A stretch of DNA of 64,000 nucleotides, from the NCBI RefSeq assembly GCF_003732425.1, contig NZ_MOBX01000013.1:434001-498000 (forward strand), read 5' to 3'. Origin of the DNA: Pseudomonas fluorescens. Its GTDB lineage: Bacteria; Pseudomonadota; Gammaproteobacteria; Pseudomonadales; Pseudomonadaceae. Below are positions 34,384 through 43,611 of this stretch, in pieces. The notes under the pieces were generated by a model. It searched no databases. It had not been told where the DNA came from and worked only from the letters and a program-made list of their open reading frames with translations. The position numbers were made by a program, and so were the translations under genes. The first letter of the stretch is position 1, and each line of letters opens with the position of its first letter.

Positions 34384-35391
34384 ATGAAACCTACAATGGC
34401 TCTCAAACCACTGGTTTTCGCACTTGCAGCAGTGATGGCAATCGCAGCACAGGCAGGCGGTCGTAATGACGATCATGGTAACGGGCACGGCAATGGTCAT
34501 GGCAACCATGAACCAAAAGGCCCTACCCTGGAACAACTTCTGCAAATCGGCGCCGGCGCTGGTGCTGCCGTACTGGACACGCAGAACAGCGATGGCAACC
34601 TGGTTGGCAACCAAGGCACCAAAAATGATGCCTCCGTTCGCGACTCCGCCAACGGCACCAACGGCAACGTCGGCATGAACAACACCGCCGGCGATGGCAA
34701 CCAACAAGACAACGCCGCTGCACTGGCAACTGCCGACGAAAGCTTCATCTTCGGCAGTGCCGTGTCCGTTTCCAGCGCGACTCAGGTCAACAACAACAAC
34801 GCGGTTGCCAACTACTCGACAACCAACAATGCCAACCTCAACAACGTGGGTAACGGTGGTTCCGGCAACATCGGTGTGAACAACAGTGCCGGCAACTTTA
34901 ACCAACAGAAAAACAACCTGGCCATTGCTGTGTCCGGTGGTCGTGTAGCTAACGCTGCTGCCGCTGCCAACCAAAGCTCCACTGGGTTGACTGTGTCCAA
35001 CAACGGCACTCAAACCTACAAAACCGATACTCTGAGAGGCACCTTCACCGCTGCCGGCGCATTCGTGGCAGCTGGCAAAGCGACCATCGAAGGCGACAAC
35101 GGCCATGGTGGTGGCGGTTATGGCGACAACGACCGTGGTCATGGCGGCAACGGCGGCAGCAAAGATCAGAAAGCGACCTTTGAAGCTGTCGGCATCTTCG
35201 GTCTCGCCGGTGTAACCACGCAACAAGTGCTGACCCCAGACGGCTGGAAAAACCCTGTGACCAACAACGCAAACATCTCCAACGTTGGTAACAACTTCTC
35301 CGGCAACGCTGGTTACAACAACGCCGCCGGTGTTGGTAACCAACAAAGCAACTCGCTGTCCATCGCTGCAGGTTGCAAAGCCTGCATGTAA
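34384..35391 (+). CDS. fapC: major functional amyloid subunit FapC
   Basis: A 335-residue secreted amyloid protein. Signal peptide to about residue 24 (AAQA), a His/Gly-rich start, then three imperfect repeats: R1 about 80-116, R2 about 147-183, R3 about 293-329, each with an N-(V/I/A)-G-x-N-N-x-A-G-x-x-N-Q-Q core (95-108, 162-175, 308-321). Linker 1 is about 30 residues, linker 2 about 109 and rich in Gly/His around 238-258. The end is CKACM with the conserved CxxC. FapC forms the bulk of the extracellular biofilm fibres. A terminator-like hairpin follows directly. Confidence 0.96.
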   Translation: MKPTMALKPLVFALAAVMAIAAQAGGRNDDHGNGHGNGHGNHEPKGPTLEQLLQIGAGAGAAVLDTQNSDGNLVGNQGTKNDASVRDSANGTNGNVGMNNTAGDGNQQDNAAALATADESFIFGSAVSVSSATQVNNNNAVANYSTTNNANLNNVGNGGSGNIGVNNSAGNFNQQKNNLAIAVSGGRVANAAAAANQSSTGLTVSNNGTQTYKTDTLRGTFTAAGAFVAAGKATIEGDNGHGGGGYGDNDRGHGGNGGSKDQKATFEAVGIFGLAGVTTQQVLTPDGWKNPVTNNANISNVGNNFSGNAGYNNAAGVGNQQSNSLSIAAGCKACM

Positions 35392-35405
35392 TCGCGATCG
35401 AAACG

Positions 35406-35428
35406 AAAGCCCCGGAAACGGGGCTTTT
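35406..35428 (+). terminator. hairpin between fapC and fapD (attenuator candidate)
   Basis: AAAGCCCCG-GAAA-CGGGGCTTT is a perfect 9-bp stem with a stable GAAA tetraloop, followed by only four Ts in all. It starts 14 bp after the fapC stop and 27 bp before fapD. It would end many transcripts after the abundant structural subunits and let some through to the export genes. Confidence 0.7.
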
Positions 35429-35454
35429 CCTCAGTCCGCAAAGGCGTATCGATC

Positions 35455-36135
35455 ATGCGTAAGACTGCCCTTTTCGCTCTGCTTTGCCTGTCCGGCCTGA
35501 CCCAGGCTGCCCAGATGCCAGTCGCTGCCCTCCCAGGCGGCGTACTCGTCTACAAGAACGTGCAAAGCATTCGTGAGCGTAAGTTTGCCGACATCGTCGA
35601 ACAGAAAACCGATTTCAGCTGCGGCGCTGCCGCACTGGCAACGGTGTTACGCCAGGCCTATTGGCTCGACGTCGATGAGGAGCACATCATCAAAGGCATG
35701 CTGGTCAACGCAGACCAGGACCTTGTTCGTACTCAAGGGTTTTCCATGCTGGACATGAAGCGCTACATAGAAAGCATCGGCATGCGCGCCAGGGGTTACA
35801 AGATTCCGCCGGAAAAACTCGATGCTGTAACCATCCCGGTGGTGGTACTGATGGAAATTCGCGGCTACAAGCATTTCGTCGTGCTGCAGCGCTCGGACAA
35901 GGATTGGGTTTACATCGGAGACCCGGTGCTCGGCCATAAACGCTACAAACATGATGACTTTGTCAAAGGTTGGAACGGCATCGTTTTCGCCATCGTCGGT
36001 CCCGGATATGACAAGGCCAACGCCTTGCGTAGCCCTCCTGTACCGCTGACCGCCAAAAACAAGCTGGATGGCTTCAACCCTGTCAAAGATGCTGAATTGA
36101 TGGACTTCGGGTTCATACAGAGCGACTTCTTTTAA
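35455..36135 (+). CDS. fapD: C39-type peptidase FapD
   Basis: A 226-residue protein with an N-terminal signal (MRKTALFALLCLSGLTQAAQ) and a papain-like C39 peptidase fold. The catalytic triad is visible: Cys56 in DFSCGAAA, His140 in GYKHFVVL, Asp156 in IGDPVLG. In the Fap system FapD is a periplasmic protease needed for fibre export or quality control. It follows the fapC hairpin and precedes fapE. Confidence 0.93.
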   Translation: MRKTALFALLCLSGLTQAAQMPVAALPGGVLVYKNVQSIRERKFADIVEQKTDFSCGAAALATVLRQAYWLDVDEEHIIKGMLVNADQDLVRTQGFSMLDMKRYIESIGMRARGYKIPPEKLDAVTIPVVVLMEIRGYKHFVVLQRSDKDWVYIGDPVLGHKRYKHDDFVKGWNGIVFAIVGPGYDKANALRSPPVPLTAKNKLDGFNPVKDAELMDFGFIQSDFF

Positions 36136-36179
36136 TCGCCGATTATAAAGAATGGGGCTGGATGTCCCGGGAGCAGCAG

Positions 36180-36926
36180 ATGAAAACCTCATACTGGCTG
36201 GCCGCCGCCTGCCTGGCAGCGAGCGCGTCAGGCTATGCCAATGCAGGATTCAAACCTATCGAGATACAGGACAAAGAGTTGTCCGAACTACGTGGTCGTT
36301 ACGTCATGCCGGGGCGGATTATCAGCTTCGGCATTGTCATGAGCAGTACCTGGCGCAACGCCAGTGGCGATCTGATCGGGGCTTCGACCTCGATGCAACT
36401 TCAGGCTGCAACGGTAAAACCTGAATTCTATGTGCAAACGATCAAGGAGCATGGCAACGGCAGCACCCTCGCGACGGGTACCGGCACGATCACCGGTGGC
36501 GCCGGCCTCAACAGCAGCCAGGGCGTCACGCAGAGCGTACGTGCCGCTGGCGACAGCAATACCGCCTACAACAACGTCGCCATCAATGTCAAAGAAGCCA
36601 ATCAGGCGCCAGCACTGGTTCCCGCCCAAGGGCAGGCGCTGATGGCCGGCCAGACAATCGGCGGCAGCAATGCCGCGGGTAGCGTGGCCGTTTCGGCCAA
36701 CGGTGGCGGCGTACAGATGGCCATTCAGGCCGCCGGCAATCAGGGCACCGCCCTGCAACAAGTCGCTCAGGGTGGCTTGCTGCAGAACACCCGTTTGCTC
36801 GGCAGTGCCAACGTGGTCAATAACATGACGCAACTCAACGTCGTTCTGAACAATAACGGCATGAGTGCCGGCGCACTGGATTGCAACCTGACTCAACTCA
36901 GGGCACTACGCACTATTGGATATTGA
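36180..36926 (+). CDS. fapE: minor fibre component / chaperone FapE
   Basis: A 248-residue exported protein. ATG 36180 is chosen because it gives a clean signal peptide (MKTSYWLAAACLAASASGYA) with GGGAG 8 bases ahead; an ATG at 36162 in the same frame would add six polar residues. The body resembles a diverged FapB/FapC: Asn/Gln/Gly-rich, with VRAAGDSNTAYNNVAIN and IQAAGNQGTALQQVAQ. One Cys in the tail (ALDCNLTQL). Known as a minor extracellular fibre component. Fifth gene in the operon. Confidence 0.88.
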   Translation: MKTSYWLAAACLAASASGYANAGFKPIEIQDKELSELRGRYVMPGRIISFGIVMSSTWRNASGDLIGASTSMQLQAATVKPEFYVQTIKEHGNGSTLATGTGTITGGAGLNSSQGVTQSVRAAGDSNTAYNNVAINVKEANQAPALVPAQGQALMAGQTIGGSNAAGSVAVSANGGGVQMAIQAAGNQGTALQQVAQGGLLQNTRLLGSANVVNNMTQLNVVLNNNGMSAGALDCNLTQLRALRTIGY

Positions 36927-36971
36927 ACTACGCTGAGTCTCGATCATTGGGCTTAAAGGGACGGCTTATTC

Positions 36972-38279
36972 ATGTATCGATCAGTATCACTGCGTGCCGC
37001 TGTTTGCTTGAGCACTCTTCTACCTGCAGCGATGCTGCAAGCGGCACCGGACGCCGACGTAGAAGTCCTGAAACAAGAGCTTCTGGAGCTGAAGCAACGT
37101 TACGAAGTACAACAAAAGGCCCTGGCGGTACTCGAACAACGGGTTCGCCAGGTCGAAGATCAACCGGCGGCGCCGCAACCGAAACGGTTGGCCAAGTCGC
37201 CGTCGGACATGAAAGGCAATCCAAAAGTGGCCACCGGTACCGGGGCCGCAGCAGCATCGGGGGGCGCAGCCGGAGGCAGTGGGGCTTCTTACGGTCAATC
37301 GCTGGCAGATGACTCACAACCGGCACAGAGTGTGTCCAACCTGTACGACGAGGCCAGTGGCTTCTTCGGCGGTGGCAAATTCAGCGTCGAAACCGGTATC
37401 ACCTACTCGCGCTACGACACCCGTCAGTTGATCCTCAACGGCTTCCTGGCACTCGACTCGATCTTTCTTGGCAACATCAACCTTGACCGGATCAAGGCCG
37501 ACACCTGGACCCTTGACCTCACGGGGCGCTACAACTTCGACAACCGTTGGCAGTTCGACCTGAACGTGCCGGTGGTCTACCGCAGTTCGACTTATCAGTC
37601 GGGCGGCGGTAACGGCGGTGCGTCCAATGTCACCACAGAACAGGACGTCGATCGCGACCCAACCATTGGTGACGTCAACTTCGGCATCGCCTACAAGTTC
37701 CTCGACGAGTCGGTCAATACGCCGGATGCGGTCGTCACCTTGCGGGTCAAGGCGCCAACCGGCAAGGATCCGTTCGGGATCAAACTGCGCCAGACCGACG
37801 CCAACTCCAACCTGTTCGTGCCGGACACTCTGCCGACGGGCAACGGCGTCTGGTCGGTCACCCCGGGTATCTCGCTGGTCAAGACGTTCGACCCGGCCGT
37901 GCTGTTCGGCAGCTTGTCCTACACCCACAACCTAGAGGAGTCGTTTGACGACATCAGCTCGACGGTCAACCAGAAAAATCCGGGCAAGGTAAAGATCGGC
38001 GACAGCTTCCAGATCGGCGCTGGTATCGCGTTTGCACTGAACGAGAAGATGAGTATGTCGTTCTCGATGTCTGACCTGGTACAGCGCAAAAGCAAGCTGA
38101 AACAGGATGGCGGGGATTGGCAATCGGTGGTGTCGAGTGACGCCAACGCCGGTTACTTCAACGTCGGCATGACCATTGCGGCCACCGACAACCTGACCAT
38201 TGTTCCGAACCTGTCGATCGGTCTGACCGACGATGCCCCGGACTTTTCCTTCAGCCTGAAATTCCCGTATTACTTCTAG
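36972..38279 (+). CDS. fapF: outer-membrane amyloid secretion channel FapF
   Basis: A 435-residue protein: signal peptide to about residue 24, coiled coil at about 28-64 ([20 protein letters not shown]…), a Gly/Ala/Ser-rich disordered plug region to about 125, then a beta-barrel from about 130 to the terminal FPYYF. This matches FapF, a trimeric 12-stranded barrel that exports FapB, FapC and FapE. Last gene of the operon; a REP pair separates it from the convergent sigma-54 activator. Confidence 0.95.
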   Translation: MYRSVSLRAAVCLSTLLPAAMLQAAPDADVEVLKQELLELKQRYEVQQKALAVLEQRVRQVEDQPAAPQPKRLAKSPSDMKGNPKVATGTGAAAASGGAAGGSGASYGQSLADDSQPAQSVSNLYDEASGFFGGGKFSVETGITYSRYDTRQLILNGFLALDSIFLGNINLDRIKADTWTLDLTGRYNFDNRWQFDLNVPVVYRSSTYQSGGGNGGASNVTTEQDVDRDPTIGDVNFGIAYKFLDESVNTPDAVVTLRVKAPTGKDPFGIKLRQTDANSNLFVPDTLPTGNGVWSVTPGISLVKTFDPAVLFGSLSYTHNLEESFDDISSTVNQKNPGKVKIGDSFQIGAGIAFALNEKMSMSFSMSDLVQRKSKLKQDGGDWQSVVSSDANAGYFNVGMTIAATDNLTIVPNLSIGLTDDAPDFSFSLKFPYYF

Positions 38280-38292
38280 GCAGAAGCAAAAG

Positions 38293-38372
38293 CAAAAGAT
38301 CGCAGCCTTCGGCAGCTCCCGCATCGGGTTTGTGTAACCCCTGTAGGCGCTGCCGAAGGTTGCGATCTTTTG
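38293..38372. repeat. REP pair, CTGCCGAAGGCTGCGATC family
   Basis: CAAAAGATCGCAGCCTTCGG… from 38293 and its inverse ending with GCGATCTTTTG at 38372, with two differences between arms. It lies between the convergent fapF and activator genes. Confidence 0.88.
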
Positions 38373-38384
38373 ATCTTCAGGTAT

Positions 38385-39710
38385 CTAGCGAATCTGGTGC
38401 TTATGCAGCAAGCGATAAAACGTCGGCCGTGACACGCCCAGTACTTTGGCCGCAACGCTGAGGTTATCGCTGTGCCGGTTCAATACATCGCACAGCGCCT
38501 GGCGTTCGGCGCGGGTCTTGTAATCTTCCAGCGTACCCATGGGCGTGGCGATCGAATGCTGGCTGATCAGCCCCAGATCTCGGGCCTCGATCTGCCGCCC
38601 TTCGGCCAACACCAACCCACGGCGCACACGGTTGGCCAGTTCGCGGACGTTACCCGGCCAGTCGTGTTTGCCCATGGCAATCAGCGCATCCTCACTGAAA
38701 CTGCGCGGGCGTCGCCCGGTTTCGTGGCTGTAGAAGTGGGAAAAGTGGTTGGCCAGCATCGAGAGATCACCATGGCGTTCACGCAACGGCGCGGTGACCA
38801 CTTGCAATACATTGAGCCGGTAATACAGATCTTCGCGAAAACGCTTCTTCTCGATAGCCGCCTCAAGGTCGACGTGGGTCGCCGCCAGTACGCGCACATC
38901 CACCGGGATCGGCTGGCTGCCACCGACGCGTTCGATGTGTTTTTCCTGCAGGAAGCGCAGCAGGTTGGCCTGCAGTTCCAGCGGCAAATCACCGATTTCA
39001 TCGAGAAACAGCGTGCCGCCATTGGCCGCTTCAATGCGCCCGACCTTGCGCTGGTGCGCGCCGGTAAACGCGCCCTTCTCGTGGCCGAACAGCTCGGATT
39101 GAATCAGATGCTCGGGAATCGCTCCGCAGTTGATCGCCACAAACGGTTTGCTGTGACGCTGGGATTGCCGATGCAGCGTGCGCGCGACCAGTTCTTTACC
39201 GGTGCCGCTTTCGCCGCGAATCAGCACTGGCGATTCGGTGGGCGCCAGTTTGCTGAGCAATTTGCGCAGCTCGCGAATCGGTTTGCTGTCACCGAGCAGT
39301 TCATGTTCAGGCTGATCCACGTGAATCGTGCCTTGCCCGCGCAAACGCGCCATGCCGAATGCCCGGCCGAGAGTGACCTGCACCCGCGATACGTCGAACG
39401 GCAAGGTGTGGAAATCGAAAAACCATTCACAGACGAAGTCACCGACATTTTGTAAACGCAGGACTTCCTGATTGAGAACAGCGATCCATTCAGTGCCGCT
39501 GCGGCTGATCAGTTCCTTGACGGCTTCCGGGCGTTCGAGGTGAAACGGCTGTAATCGCAACAAGCCGACATCACAACTGCGGTCGGCGGCGTTTTCCAGG
39601 GTGCAACTGTCAACATCCCAACCTATGGCGCGTAATCCGGGCAATAAGCGGTGGCAGTCGTCGCACGGATCGACCACCAATAAACGTCGTAACGCTGGCG
39701 CTTCGCTCAT
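38385..39710 (-). CDS. sigma-54-dependent activator with VpsR-like N-terminal domain
   Basis: A 441-residue enhancer-binding protein. Residues 1-125 form a degenerate receiver/VpsR-like domain (LLVVDPCDDCHRLLPGLRAI) without a proper phospho-acceptor region. The AAA+ domain has Walker A GESGTGKE (166-173), the sigma-54 contact loop GAFTGA (213-218) and Walker B FLDEIGD (235-241). The C-terminal Fis-type HTH ends LSVAAKVLGVSRPTFYRLLH. VpsR-type proteins control biofilm genes, in Vibrio with c-di-GMP. Convergent with fapF, and the fap operon has a sigma-54-type promoter, so it may be the fap activator (inference). Confidence 0.9.
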   Translation of the reverse strand: MSEAPALRRLLVVDPCDDCHRLLPGLRAIGWDVDSCTLENAADRSCDVGLLRLQPFHLERPEAVKELISRSGTEWIAVLNQEVLRLQNVGDFVCEWFFDFHTLPFDVSRVQVTLGRAFGMARLRGQGTIHVDQPEHELLGDSKPIRELRKLLSKLAPTESPVLIRGESGTGKELVARTLHRQSQRHSKPFVAINCGAIPEHLIQSELFGHEKGAFTGAHQRKVGRIEAANGGTLFLDEIGDLPLELQANLLRFLQEKHIERVGGSQPIPVDVRVLAATHVDLEAAIEKKRFREDLYYRLNVLQVVTAPLRERHGDLSMLANHFSHFYSHETGRRPRSFSEDALIAMGKHDWPGNVRELANRVRRGLVLAEGRQIEARDLGLISQHSIATPMGTLEDYKTRAERQALCDVLNRHSDNLSVAAKVLGVSRPTFYRLLHKHQIR

Positions 39711-40063
39711 GACTGTTCCTTGGCGCCAAATTATTAGAAATGATTGTAAAAACAGTCATTTGGCAGACCCGACTGTAACATTAGCAAGATTTTGACAGCG
39801 CCTTGTATCGATTGCTTATAGGTGTACAAGCAAACGCGTTATAAGAACTCAAGTTGTTAGTGAGCTATCGAATAATTAGCGCCTCAACCTTTCAGTGAGC
39901 TTTCAAAAACTGTGCAAAAAACAATGCCATGAAAGAAAGTTGAAATTTCTTTGTTTCATGTGTGACCTGCCTGCCGGTTCGGTGCATCAGTACAAGTACC
40001 AGCCGCACGGTAAGCCCAACCGACGGCACATCACTTGATTGGGCATGACAGAGAGAAAAACCC
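39711..40063. other. AT-rich intergenic region, activator / small gene
   Basis: These 353 bp lie between divergent genes and are clearly AT-richer than the genes around them, especially 39730-39960. AAGGAAC just before the activator ATG is its ribosome site. A TGTTTCA half-site (39952-39958) occurs but without a good partner. No gene or hairpin terminator is visible. Confidence 0.4.
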
Positions 40064-40330
40064 ATGACCGCCCCGCTCCGTATCAACGAAGCTCTTTTGA
40101 TTGCCAACCACGCGTTCAAACCTTTCCAGTGCGTGGCCTGGGCACCACAAGACGGCAATGGCGAACTGAGCCTGACCGTGGTCGACCGGACCAATTCGCA
40201 CATCGGTCGGCAAAAGATTCCAAGCAGCGCCTACTCCGATCCGGCGCAACTCGAGCAACTGCTGCAGCAGGCGCGTGCTGAACTCAGCAAAGAAGGTTAC
40301 AGCCTGCAATCGTGGTCGATGCCACACTAA
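40064..40330 (+). CDS. small hypothetical protein
   Basis: An 88-residue acidic-neutral soluble protein without signal or membrane segment. Contains FKPFQCVAWAPQDGNGELSL and SSAYSDPAQLEQLLQQARAE, the latter probably helical. Codon use is typical of the genome and a good hairpin follows, so I think it is real. I do not recognise the family; its position beside the fap activator gives no firm clue. Confidence 0.7.
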   Translation: MTAPLRINEALLIANHAFKPFQCVAWAPQDGNGELSLTVVDRTNSHIGRQKIPSSAYSDPAQLEQLLQQARAELSKEGYSLQSWSMPH

Positions 40331-40342
40331 CAGCCGGGCCAT

Positions 40343-40366
40343 GCGGATGACGCTCAGGTCATCCGC
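40343..40366 (+). terminator. hairpin after the small hypothetical gene
   Basis: GCGGATGAC and GTCATCCGC form a perfect 9-bp stem with a 6-base loop, followed by a pyrimidine-rich stretch rather than a compact T-run; starts 13 bp after the stop. Confidence 0.6.
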
Positions 40367-40609
40367 CCTCTTCTGTTAGTTGTTTTCTTTTCAACTTCTC
40401 GTACTTCTGTACAACTAGTGGCGACGGTTCCGGGCTTAATGCTTGGCCGGCTTGCTATTGGTTCAAAAAGACACTGTTCTGGCACAGTGCGACCCTCCAC
40501 CTGTTAGTTCTCACCGTTGTACTTCTCCCGGTTCAGGGATTGAATGTTTCGCTCATGCAGTTACCCGTCCGGTTTCCGGTACAAGGTCAACTCGCAAGGA
40601 GAAGCGTGC

Positions 40610-41911
40610 ATGTCCACTCTGAACACTTTTGCGCGGCCGATGGCATCGACGTCTTCATTGAGTCGAGCCGGTCAACTCGACAGAACATTTGCTGCCACTG
40701 GCGTCGCTCAAGTGTATTTCGCTGGCAGTGCGTCCAGCCTGACCGAGGACATCGCCCTTGATTCGCAGGGGCGGATTCTGGTTGCTGCGAAGGTCGGCGT
40801 CGCCGCCGGCAGCCGTTTCGGCCTGGCGCGGATCCTTGCCGATGGCTCGGCCGATCTGACCTTCGGTGAGCAAGGCAGTGTGATCGACACCTTTGCCCTG
40901 GGTTTTGAAGCCACAGCCGGCAAAGTCCAGACACTTCCCGACGGGCGCATCCTGCTCGCCGGCCTGCATTATGAAAACGCTCATCGCACCTTGCCGGCAC
41001 TGGCCATGTTCAACGCACAGGGTAAACCGGACCTGAGTTTCGGTGACAATGGCCGTCAGGTGGTGCGCCTGCCCGGGGACTTGTCCATGGGCAGCCGGGA
41101 TGCCTGGCTGCCGCCGGGCGTTCCGGGCGCCGAAGCCTGCGATTTTGTGGTCCAGGACAACGGCCATATTCTGCTGATCGCCAATCACCACTTCGAACTC
41201 GCCGACCATGCCGGCATGCTGATCCGCCTCATGCCCGACGGCAGCCTCGATGAAACCTTCAACGGTCGCGGCTTCGTGATGATTCGCCACTTGCTGCTCA
41301 ATACCTGGCTCAGCAGCCTGCTGTTGCAGAAGGATGGGCGAATTGTGGTGGCCGGCTCTATCGACTTTCCGCAGGAAGGTTTGCTGGCGCGCTACTTGCC
41401 CGACGGCCGCCTAGACGAGCGTTTTGCCGTTGACGGTTTCATGGCGTTCAAGGCTCACGACCAAAGCGCTCAGGTCAGTCAGGTCCTTGAATCGGCGGAC
41501 TCACTGCACTGTTTCGGCAGCAGCCGCGATCCGATCCGTTGCATGGCGTACAGCCTGCACACCAATGGCCGGCCGGACCTGCACAACCATGGCGGCCATC
41601 CCCAGTTGCTCGAAATCGGCCCCAGCGGCTGCCAATGGAGCGCCGCTCAACCCATGGCGGACGGCCGCATTGTCGCGGTCGGTGCAACCATTGGCGGATT
41701 CGAAGCGGATTTCATTGTTGCCCGTTACCTGAGTGACGGCGGCCTGGATCACAGCTTCGGCGACGGCAAAGGCTGGTTGCGCACGCGTCTGGGGCGCAGC
41801 CTCGACACGGCCAACTCGCTGGCCGTGCAACCGGACAATGCCATCCTCGTCGGCGGTTATTCATTGGATGGCAACTACCGGGCCATGGTGGCGCGTTACC
41901 TGAACCATTGA
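40610..41911 (+). CDS. delta-60 repeat protein
   Basis: A 433-residue protein made of about seven repeats of the delta-60 type. Each pairs LDSQGRILVAAKV-like or LPDGRILLAGL-like strands with an R-x-L-x-D-G-x-L/A-D-x-x-F segment (GSADLTFGEQG, GSLDETFNGRG, GRLDERFAVDG, GGLDHSFGDGK). This repeat forms beta-propeller-like structures. There is no signal peptide. ATG 40610 has AAGGAG eight bases ahead; the longer frame lacks a ribosome site. The function is unknown; similar proteins are often annotated only by repeat. Confidence 0.85.
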   Translation: MSTLNTFARPMASTSSLSRAGQLDRTFAATGVAQVYFAGSASSLTEDIALDSQGRILVAAKVGVAAGSRFGLARILADGSADLTFGEQGSVIDTFALGFEATAGKVQTLPDGRILLAGLHYENAHRTLPALAMFNAQGKPDLSFGDNGRQVVRLPGDLSMGSRDAWLPPGVPGAEACDFVVQDNGHILLIANHHFELADHAGMLIRLMPDGSLDETFNGRGFVMIRHLLLNTWLSSLLLQKDGRIVVAGSIDFPQEGLLARYLPDGRLDERFAVDGFMAFKAHDQSAQVSQVLESADSLHCFGSSRDPIRCMAYSLHTNGRPDLHNHGGHPQLLEIGPSGCQWSAAQPMADGRIVAVGATIGGFEADFIVARYLSDGGLDHSFGDGKGWLRTRLGRSLDTANSLAVQPDNAILVGGYSLDGNYRAMVARYLNH

Positions 41912-41984
41912 AAAACACGCACTGTACTTGATCTTCCGTAACGCATCCGGCAAGTTTCGCGCTTCTTAATAAAAGGAGCAGACG

Positions 41985-43487
41985 ATGTCCGGTTCAATTG
42001 CCCAAGCGTTCGCGCAAAATTTTCTCGGGCACTCGCCACGCTGGTACAAGGCGACCATCGTCGGTTTCCTCATCCTCAATGCAGTCGTGCTGTTCAGCGT
42101 CGGGCCGGTCGCGGCCGGCTGGTTGCTGGTGATCGAATTCATCTTCACCCTGGCAATGGCGCTCAAGTGCTATCCGCTGATGCCCGGCGGCTTGCTGCTG
42201 ATCGAAGCGCTGTTGCTGAAGATGACCACCCCACAAGCGCTTTACGATGAGTTGGTGCACAACTTCCCGGTGATCCTGCTGCTGATGTTCATGGTAGCGG
42301 GCATCTATTTCATGAAGGACCTGCTGCTGTTTCTGTTCTCGCGCCTGCTGTTGGGCGTGCGGTCAAAAGCGATACTGGCCTTGATGTTCTGCTTTCTTTC
42401 CGCGTTCCTGTCGGCGTTTCTCGATGCCTTGACGGTGACCGCAGTGATCATCAGTGCGGCGGTCGGGTTCTATTCCGTTTATCACCGTGTCGCCTCGGGC
42501 AACGATCCGCGCCAGGACAGCGAGTTTGCTGACGACCGCAACCTGCCGAAACTGCATCACGACGACCTGGAACAATTCCGCGCGTTCTTGCGCAGCTTGC
42601 TGATGCACGGCGCGGTCGGTACGGCGTTGGGCGGTGTCTGCACATTGGTGGGCGAACCGCAGAACCTGTTGATCGGCCACGAAATGGGCTGGCACTTCGG
42701 CGAGTTCTTCCAGAAAGTCGCACCCGTGTCGATGCCGGTGCTGGCAGCGGGTCTGGTCACCTGCGTGTTGCTGGAGAAGCTGCGCTGGTTCGGCTACGGC
42801 ACGCTGCTGCCGGACAATGTTCGTGCCGTGCTGGCCAACTACGCCGCTGAAGACAACGCCGAACGCACGGCGCGCCAACGCGCAGCCCTGCTGGTGCAAG
42901 GCGCGGCAGCACTGATCCTGATCGGCTGCCTGGCTTTTCACATCGCCGAAGTCGGTCTGATCGGCTTGATGGTGATTGTGTTGATCACCGCGTTTACCGG
43001 CATCACCGATGAGCATCGTCTGGGCAGCGCGTTCAAGGACGCCATGCCGTTCACGGCGTTGCTGGTGGTGTTTTTTGCGGTGGTCGCTGTGATTCACGAT
43101 CAACAGCTGTTCGCGCCGTTGATCGAGTGGGTACTGGCCCTGCCGGTCGAGCAACAACCGGGCATGCTGTTTATTGCCAACGGTTTGTTGTCGGCAATCA
43201 GTGACAACGTGTTTGTCGCGACGATCTACATCACCGAAGTGAAACAGGCATTCCTCGCCGGCCACATGAGCCGCGAGCATTTCGAGACGTTGGCCATCGC
43301 GATCAACACCGGCACCAACCTGCCAAGCGTGGCGACGCCGAATGGCCAGGCCGCGTTCCTGTTCCTGCTGACCTCGGCGATTGCGCCGCTGGTGCGCCTG
43401 TCGTACGGGCGCATGGTGTGGATGGCGCTGCCGTACACCTTCGTGATGGGTTTGCTGGGCTGGTATGCCGTGAGCTATTGGCTCTAA
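41985..43487 (+). CDS. nhaB: Na+/H+ antiporter NhaB
   Basis: A 500-residue polytopic membrane protein with 12 or more helices, matching the NhaB family: [21 protein letters not shown] start, [60 protein letters not shown], and [19 protein letters not shown]. It exports sodium in exchange for protons at alkaline pH. A GGAG site precedes the ATG. Monocistronic, with a REP pair after it. Confidence 0.96.
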   Translation: MSGSIAQAFAQNFLGHSPRWYKATIVGFLILNAVVLFSVGPVAAGWLLVIEFIFTLAMALKCYPLMPGGLLLIEALLLKMTTPQALYDELVHNFPVILLLMFMVAGIYFMKDLLLFLFSRLLLGVRSKAILALMFCFLSAFLSAFLDALTVTAVIISAAVGFYSVYHRVASGNDPRQDSEFADDRNLPKLHHDDLEQFRAFLRSLLMHGAVGTALGGVCTLVGEPQNLLIGHEMGWHFGEFFQKVAPVSMPVLAAGLVTCVLLEKLRWFGYGTLLPDNVRAVLANYAAEDNAERTARQRAALLVQGAAALILIGCLAFHIAEVGLIGLMVIVLITAFTGITDEHRLGSAFKDAMPFTALLVVFFAVVAVIHDQQLFAPLIEWVLALPVEQQPGMLFIANGLLSAISDNVFVATIYITEVKQAFLAGHMSREHFETLAIAINTGTNLPSVATPNGQAAFLFLLTSAIAPLVRLSYGRMVWMALPYTFVMGLLGWYAVSYWL

Positions 43488-43504
43488 CCAACACTGAATA
43501 AACC

Positions 43505-43594
43505 TGTGGGAGCGAGCCTGCTCGCGAAGAGGGAGTGTCAGACAACGGATTCGTTGAATGACACACCGCTTTCGCGAGCAGGCTCGCTCCCACA
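43505..43594. repeat. REP pair, GAGCCTGCTCGCGAA family
   Basis: TGTGGGAGCGAGCCTGCTCG at 43505 and its inverse ending TCGCTCCCACA at 43594, with a loop of about 44 bp. It lies between convergent nhaB and the HAD phosphatase. Confidence 0.92.
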
Positions 43595-43611
43595 TTGGTT
43601 TTTGGGTGGGG

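Noticed and set aside
39952..39969. Further TGTTTCA site near the sigma-54 activator gene
   Set aside because: Only the left arm matches; the right arm (TGACCTG) shares just three bases with TGAAACA.
40481..40500. Second sigma-54-like motif (TGGCAC) before the delta-60 protein gene
   Set aside because: The GC of the -12 part is not at the required spacing from GG.
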